A stretch of 5,855 nt of DNA from Clostridia bacterium. GTDB taxonomy: Bacteria; Bacillota; Clostridia; Christensenellales; Aristaeellaceae. Numbering within the stretch: position 1 is the stretch's first letter; each line of letters starts with the position of its first letter. Below, piece after piece: positions 1 through 5,855 of this stretch. The stretch covers positions 1 through 5,855 of the forward strand of contig JAEDKS010000145.1 of assembly GCA_016295665.1 (NCBI GenBank), in the 5' to 3' direction. The position numbers and the translations under genes were made by a program. Under the pieces are notes generated by a model, which worked only from the letters and a program-made list of their open reading frames with translations, was not told where the DNA came from and made no database searches.

Positions 1-561
1 GCGGCTGGCGCAGTCGGGCACGGCGGCATGCCAGGTGAGCGTGACCGTGATCGTTTCCCCCGGCGTCCAGGGCTGCGGGAGGGGCAGTGTCAGCACGGTG
101 CGGGCCGCGTCCCCCCAGGCGTAGGCGACCGCCTCGCCGTTCACTGCGGCGCTGTCCACCAGCAGGCCGCCGGTGCGGAAGGCATCGCCATAGCAGGCAT
201 CGAACAGCTCCTCGGTTCCGGCGGGGGAGGTGGCGGCGGACAGGTAGGCACCGGTGTAGCTGCGCAGCACGGCTTCGGTCTGCGTATGTCCCGTGCGGTT
301 GGTCATGACCAGCGTCTGCGTGGCGGTGAGGTGATGCAGACCGTCCGGTGAGAACACCGCGTCCACGGTGATCTCGTCCAGCCCGGCGGCGGCCTCCGTG
401 ACCAGCGCCCCGTTCTCCGGCACGTATGTGGCGGCGGGCAGGCGGGGGACAATGACCAGCGCGGCGGCGGCGACCACCGCCATGCCCAGCACGATCAGGG
501 CCGCCAGCACCCATGCCCGACGGCGCTCCGCCCTCGAAAGCCTTTCGCGTTGCTGACGCAT
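1..561 (-). CDS. Membrane-anchored M1-family metallopeptidase-like protein, N-terminal part (partial)
   Basis: The reading frame is open from an ATG at 561 to the left edge, giving 187 residues; the C-terminal part lies outside the window. The start is supported by AAAGGAG at 567-573, five bases upstream. Residues 1-16 are rich in Arg and Glu, followed by one hydrophobic helix at about 17-38, so the protein is probably anchored with its bulk outside the cell. Residues 60-187 read like the beta-rich N-terminal domain of M1 aminopeptidase-like proteins in Firmicutes: an ITVDAVFSPDG / LTATQTLVMTN strand pair, then V-NGEAVAY (140-147), TVLTLPLPQPWTPGETITV (155-173) and a following strand. The zinc-binding HExxH motif would be further downstream and is not visible, so peptidase activity is inferred. 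It could instead be a catalytically dead relative or another beta-sandwich exoprotein. It has its own promoter, so it is probably transcribed apart from the dnaE operon. Confidence 0.72.
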   Translation of the reverse strand, partial: MRQQRERLSRAERRRAWVLAALIVLGMAVVAAAALVIVPRLPAATYVPENGALVTEAAAGLDEITVDAVFSPDGLHHLTATQTLVMTNRTGHTQTEAVLRSYTGAYLSAATSPAGTEELFDACYGDAFRTGGLLVDSAAVNGEAVAYAWGDAARTVLTLPLPQPWTPGETITVTLTWHAAVPDCASR

Positions 562-600
562 AGCTGCTCCTTTCCTCATCCCCGGGGGATAGACGCACCT

Positions 601-629
601 ATTATACAACAGATTCGCCCGGGAAGCAA
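601..629 (-). promoter_or_regulatory. Promoter of the M1-peptidase-like gene
   Basis: On the minus strand a TTGCTT -35 box (624-629) is followed by a 17-base spacer and a perfect TATAAT -10 box (601-606). Transcription would start near 594 and leave a leader of about 33 bases before the ATG at 561. This is the form of a housekeeping sigma-70/sigma-A promoter. Confidence 0.78.
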
Positions 630-701
630 TCCAAAGCGGAAAAACGTTACAATCATTTCAAGGCCGCCCGGCGGGCCGGGAAACGGGCATGACCGACAAA
701 G

Positions 702-729
702 GCCGTGCTTCCATGGGTGAAAGCACGGC
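702..729 (-). terminator. Probable terminator of the dnaE-gtrA-HAD operon
   Basis: A perfect 9-bp inverted repeat (702-710 with 721-729, 10-base loop) begins seven bases after the HAD stop codon. On the minus strand the stem is followed only by CTTTG, so the U-tract is weak. A second GC-only inverted repeat (667-672 with 675-680) lies just downstream and may add to termination. Its position between the operon end and the next promoter supports the call; the poor U-run limits confidence. Confidence 0.6.
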
Positions 730-736
730 AGGGGGC

Positions 737-1366
737 TCACCCCTCCATCCACCCCTCCAGCAGCGCCGTCAGCGCCTCGGGGGTGTCGGCACGCAGGTCG
801 GCCTGGGCGTACTCGCGCTCGCCTCCGTAGCCGAAGCAGGCCGCCACCGTGGGCAGGCCGTTGGCCTTGCCGGAGAGGATGTCGCCCAGCCGGTCGCCCA
901 CCATGATGGCGCGCTCGGGCCGCATGTCCCGGAGCAGGTCGCCCAGCAGCTCGGCCTTGGTTCTGCCGGGGAGGTGGCCCTGCACCCGGTCGAACACGCC
1001 CTCCAGCTGCAGGGTGTGCAGGCTCTTTTCCAGATACACGCTCAGGCCGTTGCTGACGATGACCAGCTGCGCCCTCCCGCGCAGGGTCTCCAGCATCTCC
1101 CGGACGCCGGGGAACAGCCGCTGCAGCGTGGGCACCAGCGACAGGCCCGACGCCAGCCGTACCTGCACGAACTCCTCCCGCAAATCCTCCGGCACGTTCA
1201 GAATCGCGCAGCCCTCCTCGTTGGTGGGGCCGTTGCAGCGCCGGATGACCTCGTCGGGCTGGTCGGGGAGGCCCAGGGCCTTCAGCGCCATGCGGCATTC
1301 ACCGATGCAGATGGGCATGCTGTCCGCCAGGGTACCGTCCCAGTCGAAGAAAATGACAGGCCGCAT
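737..1366 (-). CDS. HAD-superfamily hydrolase, phosphoglycolate-phosphatase-like
   Basis: The 209-residue product is a soluble haloacid-dehalogenase-type phosphatase that probably removes phosphate from a small metabolite using Mg2+ and an aspartyl-phosphate intermediate. All four HAD motifs are present: motif I DWDGT with nucleophile D8 and acid/base D10; motif II IVSNG with S105; motif III K137 in GRTKAEL; motif IV GDRLGD with D158 and D162. The stretch between motifs I and II (about 15-90) is helical in character and includes CNGPTNEEG, as in the small alpha-helical cap of subfamily IA. The length is usual for this group. The start at 1366 is chosen because AAGGAGG lies at 1372-1378, five bases upstream, and because the protein begins directly with the first HAD strand. 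It starts 14 bases after the stop of the GtrA-family gene and is the last gene of the operon. Substrate specificity cannot be read from sequence; phosphoglycolate, pyrophosphate and nucleotide phosphatases all share this form. Confidence 0.92.
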   Translation of the reverse strand: MRPVIFFDWDGTLADSMPICIGECRMALKALGLPDQPDEVIRRCNGPTNEEGCAILNVPEDLREEFVQVRLASGLSLVPTLQRLFPGVREMLETLRGRAQLVIVSNGLSVYLEKSLHTLQLEGVFDRVQGHLPGRTKAELLGDLLRDMRPERAIMVGDRLGDILSGKANGLPTVAACFGYGGEREYAQADLRADTPEALTALLEGWMEG

Positions 1367-1380
1367 AGAATCCTCCTTGC

Positions 1381-1860
1381 TTATCTGCGCAGCAGCTTCT
1401 CGGTCAGGCGGCGGATGGCGCCGCTGCTGAGCACCGCCCGCTTGGTGAAGTAGTTCCAGACCATCACGATCAGCGTCGCCAGGCACTTGTTGAGCATGTA
1501 CATGGTGACGGTGAAGCCAAAGACGGTGAACAGCGCCGTCGTCTCGCCCAGCGTGACCCGGAGGAGCAGCATCAGCAGCTCGTTGAGCAGCAGCCCGATG
1601 ACGCTGGTGACCAGAAAGCCCACCTTGGCGGCGGCGCCGGCATCCTTCGTGCCCTGAAACACCCAGGCCATGCACATCAGGTAGTTGACCGCGACCGACA
1701 CCAGAAAGGCCAGCGGCGTGGCGACGAGGGTGTCCAGATGGAGGGCATCCACCAGCAGCACCAGCACCACGAACTCCACCACAAAGCACACGCCGCCGGT
1801 CACCACGAACCGGACGATCTCCCCCAGCCGGGCGGGGCCGTTTTTCTTTTCCTCATTCAT
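1381..1860 (-). CDS. GtrA-family integral membrane protein
   Basis: The 159-residue protein fits the GtrA family (Pfam PF04138), small four-helix membrane proteins linked to movement or handling of polyprenyl-phosphate-linked sugars and to glycosylation of cell-surface polymers. Four hydrophobic segments are visible at about 15-38, 44-67, 80-101 and 110-136. Family signatures are the first-helix EIVRFVVTGG (14-23), NYLMCMAWVF (59-68) after helix 2 and the matching WNYFTKRAV (135-143) after helix 4, the usual internal repeat of the family. The N-terminus is charged and the C-terminus basic, consistent with cytoplasmic ends. The ATG at 1860 lies inside the final codons of dnaE (ATGAATGA, 8-base overlap), with AAAGGAGG nine bases upstream, so translational coupling to dnaE is likely. 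No glycosyltransferase gene is adjacent, so the partner and the sugar are unknown. Confidence 0.9.
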   Translation of the reverse strand: MNEEKKNGPARLGEIVRFVVTGGVCFVVEFVVLVLLVDALHLDTLVATPLAFLVSVAVNYLMCMAWVFQGTKDAGAAAKVGFLVTSVIGLLLNELLMLLLRVTLGETTALFTVFGFTVTMYMLNKCLATLIVMVWNYFTKRAVLSSGAIRRLTEKLLRR

Positions 1861-4800
1861 GAGGGCGTTCCTCCTTTGTTTGTTCCTTTGTCTGTTCCGC
1901 GGGCTGCTCCTTGCAGACCAGCTTCACATGCTCCTCGCCAAAGATCTCCCTCAGCTGCGCCAGGCACCGGTCGGAGGCATCCGTCCAGCTGCGGCGCGGC
2001 GCCAGGAAGGTCAGATGCTCCTGCGGGATGTGCACGTAGACCGGCACGCTGCCGGGATGCAGGGACAGCACGTGCACGCATTCGTTCATCACCGCCCGGG
2101 CGAGCTTGACGTACAGCTTCCGGGGGGACTGGGCCGCCAGCTGCGCATCGGTCAGCGCCGGGGCGGGGGGCGGGGCGGGGGGCGGCTGGGACGGGTCATG
2201 CCAGTCCTCCAGCGGCACCACCCGATCCACCAGCAGCTTGGGCGCTTCCTCCTCGCGGATGGACAGCTTGCCGGAGAGCACCACGATGTCGTCCGCGGCG
2301 ATGATGCCCTGATACCGCTCAAACACCCGGGGGAACACGAGGCCCTCAATCTGCCCCGACAGATCCTCCAGCGTGATGAAGCCCATGTAGGCCCCCTTCT
2401 TGGTGGCCCTGCCCCGCACCTCGGTCAGGATGCCCGCCATCTCCACGAACCGCCCGTCCAGGGACATGCCGTGATCCTCCTGCTCCTCCAGCCCCTCCAG
2501 ATCGGCGGTGGAGAAGGGGAAGCGGCGCAGCTTCTCCCGGTACGCGTCCAGCGGATGCCCGGTGATGTAGACGCCGCTCATCTCCTTCTCCATGGCGAGC
2601 ATGTGCCTGGGGGGCAGCTCCGGCAGGTTGGGCAGCACCCGGGGCCGGGTGAGCATCGGTGTGCTGTCCTCACCAAAGGACAGGTCAAACAAGCTCAGCT
2701 GTCCGTCCACGTTCTGCTTGCGGCGGTTGGCGTTGGCGTCCAGCTCCGGCTCGTAGACGTGCAGCATCTGCGCCCGCTTCGCGCCGGTGCAGTCGAAGGC
2801 GCCCACCCGGATCAGGCTGTCCACCACGCGCTTGTTGCACTCGGCGGTGTCGATGCGCTCGCAGAAGTCGAAGATGTCCCGGAAGGGGCCCTTCTCCCGC
2901 TCCCGGACGATGGCGGCGACCGCGTTCTCGCCCACGCTCTTGATGGCCCCCAGCCCGAACAGGATGCCCGGTCGCCCGTCCGGCGTCCTCAGGGTGGTGA
3001 ACTTCCAGACCGAGTGGTTGATGTCCGGCGCCAGCACCGGGATGTCCCGGTTGCGGCAGTACTGGATGTAGGCCGCCACCTTGCCCGGGTGCCCGAACAC
3101 GCTGTTGATGATGGCTGCCATGTAGGGCACGGGGTGGTGCTTCTTCAGCCAGGCCGTCTGCATGGTCACCACACCGTAGGCGGCGGCGTGGGACTTGTTG
3201 AAGGCGTAGGAGGCGAAGGAGATCATCTCGTCGTAGATGCCGTTCGCCACGTCCTCCGGCACGCCGTTGCGCACACAGCCGGGAATCAGCACGTTGCCCT
3301 GCTCGTCCACCTGCCCGTGCACGAAGTACTCCCGCTCCTTCTCCATCACGGCGTGCTTCTTCTTCGCCATGGCGCGGCGCACCAGGTCGGAGCGCCCGTA
3401 GGAGTAGCCCGCCAGGTCGCGCACGATCTGCATGACCTGCTCCTGATACACCATGCAGCCGTAGGTCACATCCAGAATCGGGCGCAGAAGCTCCGTGGCA
3501 TAGCGCACGCTGGAGGGGTCCTGCTTGCCCTGAATGTAGCGGGGAATGGACTCCATGGGGCCGGGGCGGTACAGGCTGATGGCGGCGATGATGTCCTCAA
3601 AGCAGGCGGGCTTCATGTTGGTCAGGAAGGAGCGCATGCCGGAGCCCTCCAGCTGGAACACGCCGTCCGTGTCGCCCTCGGAGATCATGGCGTAGACGCT
3701 CGGGTCGTCCAGCGGGATGTCCTCCGGGCGCATCTCGATGCCCTCCATGCGCATCATGTCGAGGGTGTCCCGGATCACCGTCAGGGTGCGCAGCCCCAAA
3801 AAGTCCATTTTCAGCAGGCCCAGGTGCTCGATGGTGTCCTTGGGGTACTGGGTGGTGATCACGTCGTCGTTGCGCTGCACGGGCACGTACTCGGTGACCG
3901 GCCTGCCCGTGATGAGCACGCCCGCCGCGTGGGTGGAGGCGTTGCGGGGCATGCCCTCCAGCGTCATGGCGGTGTTGATGAGCCGCTGCACCTCCGGGCG
4001 CTCCTCGTACATGTGGTACAGCTGGGGGCTGAGCTTCAGGGCCTTCTCCAGCGTCATGCCCAGCTCGAAGGGCACGGCCTTCGCCACCACGTCCGTATCC
4101 TGATAGGTCATGCCCAGCACGCGGCCCACGTCCCGGATGGCAGCCTTTGCCGCCATGGTGCCGAAGGTGATGATCTGGCACACGTGGTCGGCGCCGTACT
4201 TCCGGGCCACGTAGTCGATGACCTCCTGCCGGCGCTCGTAGCAGAAGTCCACGTCGATGTCGGGCATGGTGACGCGCTCCGGGTTCAGGAAGCGCTCGAA
4301 CAGCAGCTGGTACCGCAGGGGATCCAGCATGGTGATGCCGAGGCTGTACGCCACGATGGAGCCGGCGCCGCTGCCGCGCCCCGGGCCCACCATGATGCCC
4401 TGGGACTTGGCGTAGTGGATGAAGTCCCACACGATCAGGAAGTAGTCCACGAAGCCCATGGTCTGAATGGTCTGCAGCTCGTATTCCAGGCGGGTGTAGG
4501 GCTCGTCACCCTCCTTCGCCCCCGGGTAGAGCCGGGCCATGCCCTCCCGGCACAGGCGGTTGAGCATGCTCCAGGAGGTCTCGCCCTCGGGCACGGGGTA
4601 GCGGGGCAGGCGCGTCTTGCCGAACTCGAAGGTCACGTTGCAGCGCCGGGCGATCTCCTCCGTCCGATCCACGGCCTCCGGGCAGGCGCGGAACAGGTCG
4701 AGCATCTCCTCCTCGCTCTTGACGTAGAGCTGCCGGGTCTCCATGCGCATGCGGGTGGCGTCCCCGAGGGTCTTGCCCGTCTGGATGCACATGAGCACCT

Positions 4801-5446
4801 CCTGCGCGTCCGCGTCCCCCTCCTCCAGATAGTGGCAGTCGTTGGTGGCGACCAGGGGCACGTTCATCTCCCGGGCGAGGCGGATCAGCCGGGGGAGGAC
4901 GATCTTCTCCTCCCGGATGCCGTGATCCATGATCTCGATATAGAAGTTCTCCTCCCCGAAGATGCCCTGCATCCGGCGCACGTAGGCCCGGGCCTGCTCG
5001 TACTGCTCCTGAAGCAGGAGCTTGGGCAGGTCGCCGGAGAGGCACGCGGACAGGCAGATCAGCCCCTCGTGATGCTGCTCGATCAGGTCATAGTCGATGC
5101 GGGGGCGGTAGTAGTACCCGTTCACGAAGCCCTCGGAGCACAGGTACATCAGGTTCTGGTAGCCGGTGTTGTTCTCGCACAGCAGGATCAGGTGGCTCGT
5201 TTCCCGGCCCGCCACGCTCTTGTCCAGCCGGTTGCGGCACACGTAGACCTCGCAGCCGATGATGGGCTTGATGCCCGCGTCCGTCATCGCCTGATAGAAG
5301 TCGATGACGCCGTACATGACGCCGTGGTCGGTGATGGCGCAGCTGGTCATGCCCAGCGCCTTGAGGCGCTTCACCAGCTTCGGGATGCGGCAGGCACCGT
5401 CCAGCAGGCTGTACTCCGTGTGCAGATGCAGGTGCGTAAAGGCCAT
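1853..5446 (-). CDS. dnaE: DNA polymerase III alpha subunit (DnaE type)
   Basis: This complete 1197-residue C-family polymerase performs DNA synthesis at the replication fork. Domains in order: PHP domain from residue 5 (HLHLHTEYSLLDGA, AITDHG 37-42, GCEVYV 64-69, TNDCHY 201-206); polymerase core with GPGRGSGAGS (354-363), catalytic PDIDVDF (395-401, D396 and D398) and the third carboxylate D548 in KMDFLGLRTLT; fingers with EQVMQI and AFNKSHAAAYG (748-758); helix-hairpin-helix stretches around 830-850 and 875-895; QLSLF (916-920), a beta-clamp-binding motif; OB fold about 1000-1080; a Pro/Ala linker (1087-1097); and a C-terminal domain about 1108-1178 with a charged tail. There is no DEDD exonuclease insertion, which separates it from PolC. 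In Firmicutes that carry PolC, DnaE extends primers; whether this genome has polC cannot be seen. AAGGAGG at 5455-5461, eight bases before the ATG, and the standard start of the PHP domain support the start. It leads the operon. Confidence 0.98.
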   Translation of the reverse strand: MAFTHLHLHTEYSLLDGACRIPKLVKRLKALGMTSCAITDHGVMYGVIDFYQAMTDAGIKPIIGCEVYVCRNRLDKSVAGRETSHLILLCENNTGYQNLMYLCSEGFVNGYYYRPRIDYDLIEQHHEGLICLSACLSGDLPKLLLQEQYEQARAYVRRMQGIFGEENFYIEIMDHGIREEKIVLPRLIRLAREMNVPLVATNDCHYLEEGDADAQEVLMCIQTGKTLGDATRMRMETRQLYVKSEEEMLDLFRACPEAVDRTEEIARRCNVTFEFGKTRLPRYPVPEGETSWSMLNRLCREGMARLYPGAKEGDEPYTRLEYELQTIQTMGFVDYFLIVWDFIHYAKSQGIMVGPGRGSGAGSIVAYSLGITMLDPLRYQLLFERFLNPERVTMPDIDVDFCYERRQEVIDYVARKYGADHVCQIITFGTMAAKAAIRDVGRVLGMTYQDTDVVAKAVPFELGMTLEKALKLSPQLYHMYEERPEVQRLINTAMTLEGMPRNASTHAAGVLITGRPVTEYVPVQRNDDVITTQYPKDTIEHLGLLKMDFLGLRTLTVIRDTLDMMRMEGIEMRPEDIPLDDPSVYAMISEGDTDGVFQLEGSGMRSFLTNMKPACFEDIIAAISLYRPGPMESIPRYIQGKQDPSSVRYATELLRPILDVTYGCMVYQEQVMQIVRDLAGYSYGRSDLVRRAMAKKKHAVMEKEREYFVHGQVDEQGNVLIPGCVRNGVPEDVANGIYDEMISFASYAFNKSHAAAYGVVTMQTAWLKKHHPVPYMAAIINSVFGHPGKVAAYIQYCRNRDIPVLAPDINHSVWKFTTLRTPDGRPGILFGLGAIKSVGENAVAAIVREREKGPFRDIFDFCERIDTAECNKRVVDSLIRVGAFDCTGAKRAQMLHVYEPELDANANRRKQNVDGQLSLFDLSFGEDSTPMLTRPRVLPNLPELPPRHMLAMEKEMSGVYITGHPLDAYREKLRRFPFSTADLEGLEEQEDHGMSLDGRFVEMAGILTEVRGRATKKGAYMGFITLEDLSGQIEGLVFPRVFERYQGIIAADDIVVLSGKLSIREEEAPKLLVDRVVPLEDWHDPSQPPPAPPPAPALTDAQLAAQSPRKLYVKLARAVMNECVHVLSLHPGSVPVYVHIPQEHLTFLAPRRSWTDASDRCLAQLREIFGEEHVKLVCKEQPAEQTKEQTKEERPHE
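1870..1877 (-). promoter_or_regulatory. Ribosome binding site of the GtrA-family gene, inside the dnaE coding region
   Basis: AAAGGAGG on the minus strand sits nine bases before the ATG at 1860. It encodes part of the last residues of DnaE (K-E-E), so ribosomes finishing dnaE pass directly over it. This site decides the overlapping start of the GtrA-family gene. Confidence 0.8.
1873..1896. repeat. 12-base tandem duplication at the 3' end of dnaE
   Basis: Two adjacent 12-base copies (1873-1884 and 1885-1896) differ at one position. In the dnaE frame they encode EQTK twice, within the charged C-terminal tail. The left copy overlaps the ribosome binding site of the GtrA-family gene. Confidence 0.8.
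2160..2185 (+). repeat. G-run cluster with quadruplex-forming pattern; 12-base tandem repeat
   Basis: On the plus strand four G-runs of 4, 6, 4 and 6 bases (2160-2182) are separated by single C residues, the classic pattern for a short-loop G-quadruplex. Bases 2162-2173 and 2174-2185 are a perfect 12-base tandem repeat. The plus strand is the template for dnaE; the coding strand is C-rich and encodes PPPA twice in a linker between the OB fold and the C-terminal domain. Folding is inferred, not shown. Confidence 0.75.
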
Positions 5447-5484
5447 GGGGGCTCCCTCCTTCGTGCGTTTTTGCTTGCCCGGGT

Positions 5485-5513
5485 ATTATACCATTTTTCT
5501 CTTGCAATCGCAA
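5485..5513 (-). promoter_or_regulatory. Promoter of the dnaE operon
   Basis: On the minus strand TTGCGA (5508-5513), a 17-base spacer and a perfect TATAAT (5485-5490) preceded by TGG form a strong sigma-A-type promoter with an extended -10 look. The start would fall near 5478, giving a leader of roughly 31 bases to the ATG at 5446. Confidence 0.85.
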
Positions 5514-5530
5514 CGCTTTTGTGGTATCAT
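5502..5530 (+). promoter_or_regulatory. Promoter of tRNA-Ser
   Basis: On the plus strand TTGCAA (5502-5507), a 17-base spacer and TATCAT (5525-5530) preceded by TGG form a sigma-A-type promoter reading into the tRNA. It would give a 5' leader of about 40 bases, including a possible 5-bp hairpin (5543-5547 with 5556-5560), to be removed by RNase P. The -35 box lies directly against the -35 box of the dnaE promoter on the other strand. Confidence 0.72.
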
Positions 5531-5577
5531 GTATGGGCCGAAGCGCCCCGGAAGCGGCGCGGCAGGCACCTTCCGAT

Positions 5578-5666
5578 GGAGATGTATCGAAGCGGTCATA
5601 ACGGGGCTGACTCGAAATCAGTTTGCCGGCAACGGCACGGGGGTTCGAATCCCTCCATCTCCGCCA
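5578..5666 (+). tRNA. tRNA-Ser(CGA)
   Basis: The 89-base RNA folds as a class II tRNA. The acceptor stem pairs 5578-5584 with 5656-5662, with G as discriminator base (5663) and encoded CCA (5664-5666). The anticodon stem is 5606-5610 with 5618-5622, and the seven-base loop carries anticodon CGA at 5613-5615, which reads the serine codon UCG. The long variable arm (5623-5638) has a 5-bp stem, TGCCG with CGGCA, around a GCAA loop, as expected for serine. The T arm is 5639-5643 with 5651-5655 (one G-U pair) around TTCGAAT. It stands alone, divergent from dnaE, with its own promoter and terminator. Confidence 0.97.
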
Positions 5667-5671
5667 CACGC

Positions 5672-5701
5672 GGTCAGGCACGGTTGTTGCCTGGCCTTTT
5701 T
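5672..5701 (+). terminator. Intrinsic terminator of tRNA-Ser
   Basis: A 9-bp stem (5672-5680 with 5688-5696, one G-U pair) with a seven-base loop is followed directly by TTTTT. It starts five bases after the CCA end, so the transcript most likely contains this single tRNA. Confidence 0.92.
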
Positions 5702-5855
5702 GCGTGCGCGGGAGGCTGCCGGGCCGGCGCATCTCCGTAAAGCCCTCCAAATGCCCCTGTGAGCGCCTGCACCCCCGCCCCTTGCATTCTCCCATCCCCA
5801 CCGGCAGAGCGCCTGCAGGGCCCCTTTCCGGCCTGGAAAACAGCATTCGCGTTTC
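5702..5855. other. Right flank without a recognised gene
   Basis: These 154 bases after the tRNA terminator contain no frame I can support on either strand. There is a short 11-base direct repeat (5761-5771 and 5807-5817) and GC-rich inverted sequence, but no convincing promoter or terminator. It could be plain intergenic DNA leading to a gene beyond the window. Confidence 0.5.

Noticed and set aside
28..351. Plus-strand frames opposite the M1-like gene.
   Set aside because: The minus-strand frame has a promoter, ribosome site, membrane anchor and family resemblance; the plus-strand frames have none and are Gly/Arg rich.
689..1453. Plus-strand frames opposite the HAD and GtrA-family genes.
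   Set aside because: They cross two well-supported genes, have no ribosome site and show no domain.
4360..4390. GPGRGSGAGS instead of the more usual GPGRGSAAGS in the DnaE active-site loop.
   Set aside because: An Ala-to-Gly change at this place fits the motif and, as far as I recall, also occurs in clostridial DnaE proteins; the catalytic aspartates are intact.
1685..5740. A very long open frame on the plus strand antisense to dnaE and running through the tRNA.
   Set aside because: It is a by-product of high GC content and codon bias of dnaE on the other strand. Its translation is low-complexity (His, Leu, Val, Gly rich), has no recognisable domain, and passes through a tRNA and several promoters.
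5088..5846. A minus-strand frame reading across the tRNA with a translated WRDSNPRAVAGK-like stretch.
   Set aside because: This peptide is the translation of the complement of a tRNA-Ser gene, a common false protein call. The rest overlaps dnaE out of frame.
5656..5855. The tRNA-Ser 3' end as an attachment site for an integrated element.
   Set aside because: No integrase gene or repeat of the tRNA 3' end is visible; the terminator follows normally and the short 11-base repeat in the flank does not match the tRNA.

Overview
The window looks like an ordinary chromosomal housekeeping segment of a GC-rich bacterium. The DnaE-type polymerase without a proofreading exonuclease domain, the strong AGGAGG-like ribosome sites, the near-consensus TTGnnn-17-TATAAT promoters and the CCA-encoding tRNA-Ser suggest a high-GC member of the Firmicutes (Clostridia, Oscillospiraceae-like). 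That assignment is inference from style, not from a search.

Layout from left to right: (i) 1-561, minus strand: the first 187 codons of a membrane-anchored protein that resembles the N-terminal domain of M1-family (gluzincin) metallopeptidases; it runs off the left edge and has its own promoter at 601-629. (ii) 662-729: GC-rich hairpins that probably end the upstream operon. (iii) 737-5446, minus strand: a compact three-gene operon read in the order dnaE (DNA polymerase III alpha subunit, 1197 aa, complete), a GtrA-family four-helix membrane protein (159 aa, start overlapping the dnaE stop by 8 bases), and a HAD-superfamily phosphatase (209 aa). (iv) 5485-5530: two back-to-back promoters with adjacent -35 boxes, one driving dnaE leftwards and one driving the tRNA rightwards. 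(v) 5578-5701, plus strand: tRNA-Ser(CGA) with its own intrinsic terminator. (vi) 5702-5855: no gene seen.

The polymerase copies DNA in the cytoplasm, the GtrA protein probably works in lipid-linked sugar or cell-envelope polysaccharide metabolism, and the HAD enzyme probably removes phosphate from a small metabolite. The three share a transcript, but nothing in the sequence shows a common pathway. I see no mobile element, CRISPR array, defence system or clearly novel system. The most notable non-coding signals are the overlapping divergent promoters and a dense G-quadruplex-type run on the template strand of dnaE, which lies in a 12-base tandem duplication encoding a Pro/Ala linker.
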